Source: Micrococcales bacterium UBA3913 (GTDB taxonomy: Bacteria; Actinomycetota; Actinomycetes; Actinomycetales; Microbacteriaceae). Taken from it: a DNA stretch of 7,553 nt. The translations under genes were made by a program, and so were the position numbers. Below, in pieces: positions 6,139 to 7,553 of this stretch. The notes beneath the pieces were generated by a model. It was given only the letters and a program-made list of their open reading frames with translations, ran no database searches and was not told where the DNA came from. The stretch's first letter is position 1, and every line of letters starts with the position of its first letter. Where the stretch lies: positions 3,595 through 11,147 of the forward strand of contig DGEZ01000127.1 of NCBI GenBank assembly GCA_002391425.1, in the 5' to 3' direction.

Positions 6139-7496
6139 GCCGGGCGTGCCTGTTCCACCACGGTGATTGCCTCGTCCAGGATGCTCAGGCCGAGGTCTAT
6201 CTCCTCGTCGCTGACGGTCAGCGGGGGTGCGATGCGGAAGACGCCGCCCATCCCGGGTAGGCACACGATGTTCATGTGCAGGCCCCGCCGGTAGCACTCC
6301 TGCGTGATGAGACTGCCCAAGGCTTCGGAGCGGGTCTTCGTGGACTTGTCTTCGACGATCTCGATACCCTGCAGCAGGCCGCGGCCGCGCGCATCCCCGA
6401 CAATCTCGTGGTCGTCCACGAGTGCGTTGAGTCCTGCGTGCAGTCGGTCCCCGGCGTGCGTGGCGGCGGCGAGGAGGCCGTCCGTGGCGATCACGTCCAT
6501 CACGGTGCACCCGACGGCGGCGACCATGGGGTCGTTGACGTGTGAGGTGAAGAACACGAAACCGGCGTCGTGGGCGCGCTGTTCGATCTCGGCGGTGGTG
6601 ACCACCGCCGCAAGGGGGAGCCCGGCGCCGAGGGTCTTAGACAGGGTGAGGATGTCGGGGGTGACGCCGTCGTGCTGGTACCCGAACCAGTGCCCGGTGC
6701 GCCCGAGGCTGGTCTGCGCCTCGTCGAAGATGAGGAGCATCCCGCGTTCGTGGCATTTCTGCCGCAACGCCGCGAGGTAACCCGGCGGCGGCACCAGGAT
6801 GCCGCCTCCCGACAGGATCGGCTCCACGATGCAGGCGGCCAGGCTGCCGACGGATTGCGCATCGACGAGTTCGAACCCGTAGTCGAGCTGGCGGCGCCAG
6901 TCGAGTTCGCCGTCGGCGGTGGTGAAGTCGGGGCGGTACTCATAGGGGGTGGGGATGGCCAGCTGCCCGGGCATCGCCGGGGTGCCCTGCTTGCGGGCTG
7001 AAGAGTAGGTGGCCCCGGCAGCTGCGCCGGTGAGCCCGTGCCAGGACCGGGTGAAGGAGACGACCTCGAATTTCCCGGTGATGAGTTTGGCGAGACGGAT
7101 TGCGGCGTCGTTGACCTCGGACCCGGTGGTCAGCAGCAGGACCTTCTCCAGGGGAGATGCCTCAGCGACGTCGGGTTCCGCCTCGGCGGCCTCGGCGATT
7201 CTGCGCGAGAGATTCACGACCGGCCGCGACAGCATCCCGGAGAACAGGTGGTCGAGGCGGGGGTAGGCCTGCTGCACGGTGTGCACGATCGCGGGGTGTG
7301 CGTGGCCGAGTGTCGCGCTCATCTGTCCGGAGGTGAAGTCGAGGATGCGTCGGCCGCTCTCGGTGACCACCCAGCTGCCTTCGGCGTGGTCGATGAGTTC
7401 GGGGAAGAACTCGGGTGCGCCGTAGCGCATGACATGCGCCTGCACGTCGTCCCAGGGGTTGGGGTTCTGCTCGAATCCTGTTGCGTATGATGCCAT
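6135..7496 (-). CDS. dgdA: 2,2-dialkylglycine decarboxylase (pyruvate), PLP-dependent
   Basis: The 453-residue protein aligns along its length with Burkholderia cepacia DGD as I recall it, sharing runs such as LDFTSGQMSA, LDHLFSGMLSRPVV, DGVTPDILTLSKTLGAGLPL and LPGMGGVFRIAPPLTVS. It decarboxylates 2,2-dialkylglycines (2-aminoisobutyrate, isovaline) to a ketone and CO2, then transfers the amino group to pyruvate, giving L-alanine. Equivalents of DGD residues: Q58 (Q52), W152 (W138), D258 (D243), Q261 (Q246), K287 (PLP lysine K272), R421 (R406), S318 (T303). The exception is G230 where DGD has S215, an active-site residue near the substrate. The N-terminus is slightly longer than in DGD. The start ATG has no Shine-Dalgarno and looks leaderless. 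The 3' end overlaps the MFS stop by 4 bases. Substrate range could differ because of G230. Confidence 0.92.
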   Translation of the reverse strand: MASYATGFEQNPNPWDDVQAHVMRYGAPEFFPELIDHAEGSWVVTESGRRILDFTSGQMSATLGHAHPAIVHTVQQAYPRLDHLFSGMLSRPVVNLSRRIAEAAEAEPDVAEASPLEKVLLLTTGSEVNDAAIRLAKLITGKFEVVSFTRSWHGLTGAAAGATYSSARKQGTPAMPGQLAIPTPYEYRPDFTTADGELDWRRQLDYGFELVDAQSVGSLAACIVEPILSGGGILVPPPGYLAALRQKCHERGMLLIFDEAQTSLGRTGHWFGYQHDGVTPDILTLSKTLGAGLPLAAVVTTAEIEQRAHDAGFVFFTSHVNDPMVAAVGCTVMDVIATDGLLAAATHAGDRLHAGLNALVDDHEIVGDARGRGLLQGIEIVEDKSTKTRSEALGSLITQECYRRGLHMNIVCLPGMGGVFRIAPPLTVSDEEIDLGLSILDEAITVVEQARPA

Positions 7497-7503
7497 GGCC
7501 GAA

Positions 7504-7509
7504 ACGCTA
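7504..7509 (-). promoter_or_regulatory. -10 element for leaderless transcription of dgdA
   Basis: TAGCGT (minus strand, TANNNT) lies 7 bases before the A of the dgdA ATG, and no Shine-Dalgarno precedes the start. No good -35 is visible. An alternative -10, TGTAAT, lies 14 bases farther upstream and would give a short leader without a ribosome binding site, so the leaderless reading is preferred. Confidence 0.45.
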
Positions 7510-7513
7510 GCAG

Positions 7514-7527
7514 CCGGTTATTACAGG
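7514..7527. promoter_or_regulatory. Imperfect palindrome, candidate GntR-type operator in the dgdA promoter
   Basis: CCGGTTATTACAGG matches its own reverse complement at 10 of 14 positions. Its core GTTATTAC (7517-7524) is GT-N-AT-N-AC, one centre swap away from the GT-N-TA-N-AC consensus recalled for HutC-type GntR regulators. It lies directly upstream of the presumed -10, where a bound repressor would block polymerase. The GntR protein encoded at 1107-1913 is an obvious but unproven candidate. Confidence 0.35.
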
Positions 7528-7553
7528 TGGATGTCGTGCGGGGGCGACGCGCG

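Noticed and set aside
5218..6510. A 430-codon minus-strand open frame across the MFS gene and the dgdA 3' end
   Set aside because: It is rich in Arg, Pro, His and Gln without any recognisable motif, and lies opposite two well-supported genes; long antisense frames are expected in GC-rich coding DNA.
6135..7496. GABA or acetylornithine aminotransferase
   Set aside because: The similarity to dialkylglycine decarboxylase covers the whole length, including Q58 in SGQMSA and the W152 region, which identify that enzyme within the class III family.
1..7553. Mobile element, CRISPR, tRNA, rRNA or prophage content
   Set aside because: No transposase or integrase frame, no regularly spaced repeats, no tRNA-like cloverleaf and no rRNA segment was seen on either strand.

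Overview
The window comes from a high-GC Gram-positive bacterium, most likely an actinobacterium. Codons strongly prefer G or C in third position, start codons sit close together or overlap, two genes look leaderless, and the DksA/TraR-like protein carries the DDEHDPEG signature I associate with actinobacterial members. I cannot name the genus. Gene density is very high: the longest stretch without a gene is about 165 bases (4672-4836).

Positions 1-4300, plus strand: a compact catabolic operon entered at its 3' side. In order it has the last ~32 codons of a class III (PLP) aminotransferase-fold enzyme, an APH-fold small-molecule kinase, a GntR/HutC-type regulator with a UTRA domain, a 12-helix APC amino acid/amine permease and a classical SDR dehydrogenase. 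The first three are translationally packed (stop codon inside the next ribosome binding site, then a 4-base GTGA overlap). A 69-base gap with candidate operators precedes the permease. A 15-bp hairpin and a possible 10-codon leader ORF precede the SDR. An aminotransferase-fold enzyme beside an APH kinase recalls the kinase plus phospho-lyase pairs that degrade amino alcohols (ethanolamine, hydroxylysine, 1-amino-2-propanol). A permease, regulator and SDR complete a plausible uptake-and-breakdown unit; the substrate is not determined by the sequence.

Positions 4297-4671, minus strand: a short DksA/TraR-type C4 zinc-finger protein, convergent with and overlapping the SDR by 4 bases, probably read from a leaderless promoter.

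Positions 4837-7496: an MHS-type MFS metabolite:H+ symporter (plus) converging, again with a 4-base overlap, on a clear 2,2-dialkylglycine decarboxylase (DgdA, minus). DgdA turns dialkylglycines such as 2-aminoisobutyrate plus pyruvate into ketone, CO2 and L-alanine. Its start also looks leaderless, and its promoter region holds a GntR-like half-palindrome and a sequence shared with the region upstream of the permease, so the GntR protein may control both clusters. That link is inference from short motifs.

Most notable points: the putative kinase/phospho-lyase module, the DgdA active-site Ser-to-Gly change, the shared upstream motifs, the hairpin/leader ORF arrangement before the SDR, and the leaderless minus-strand genes.
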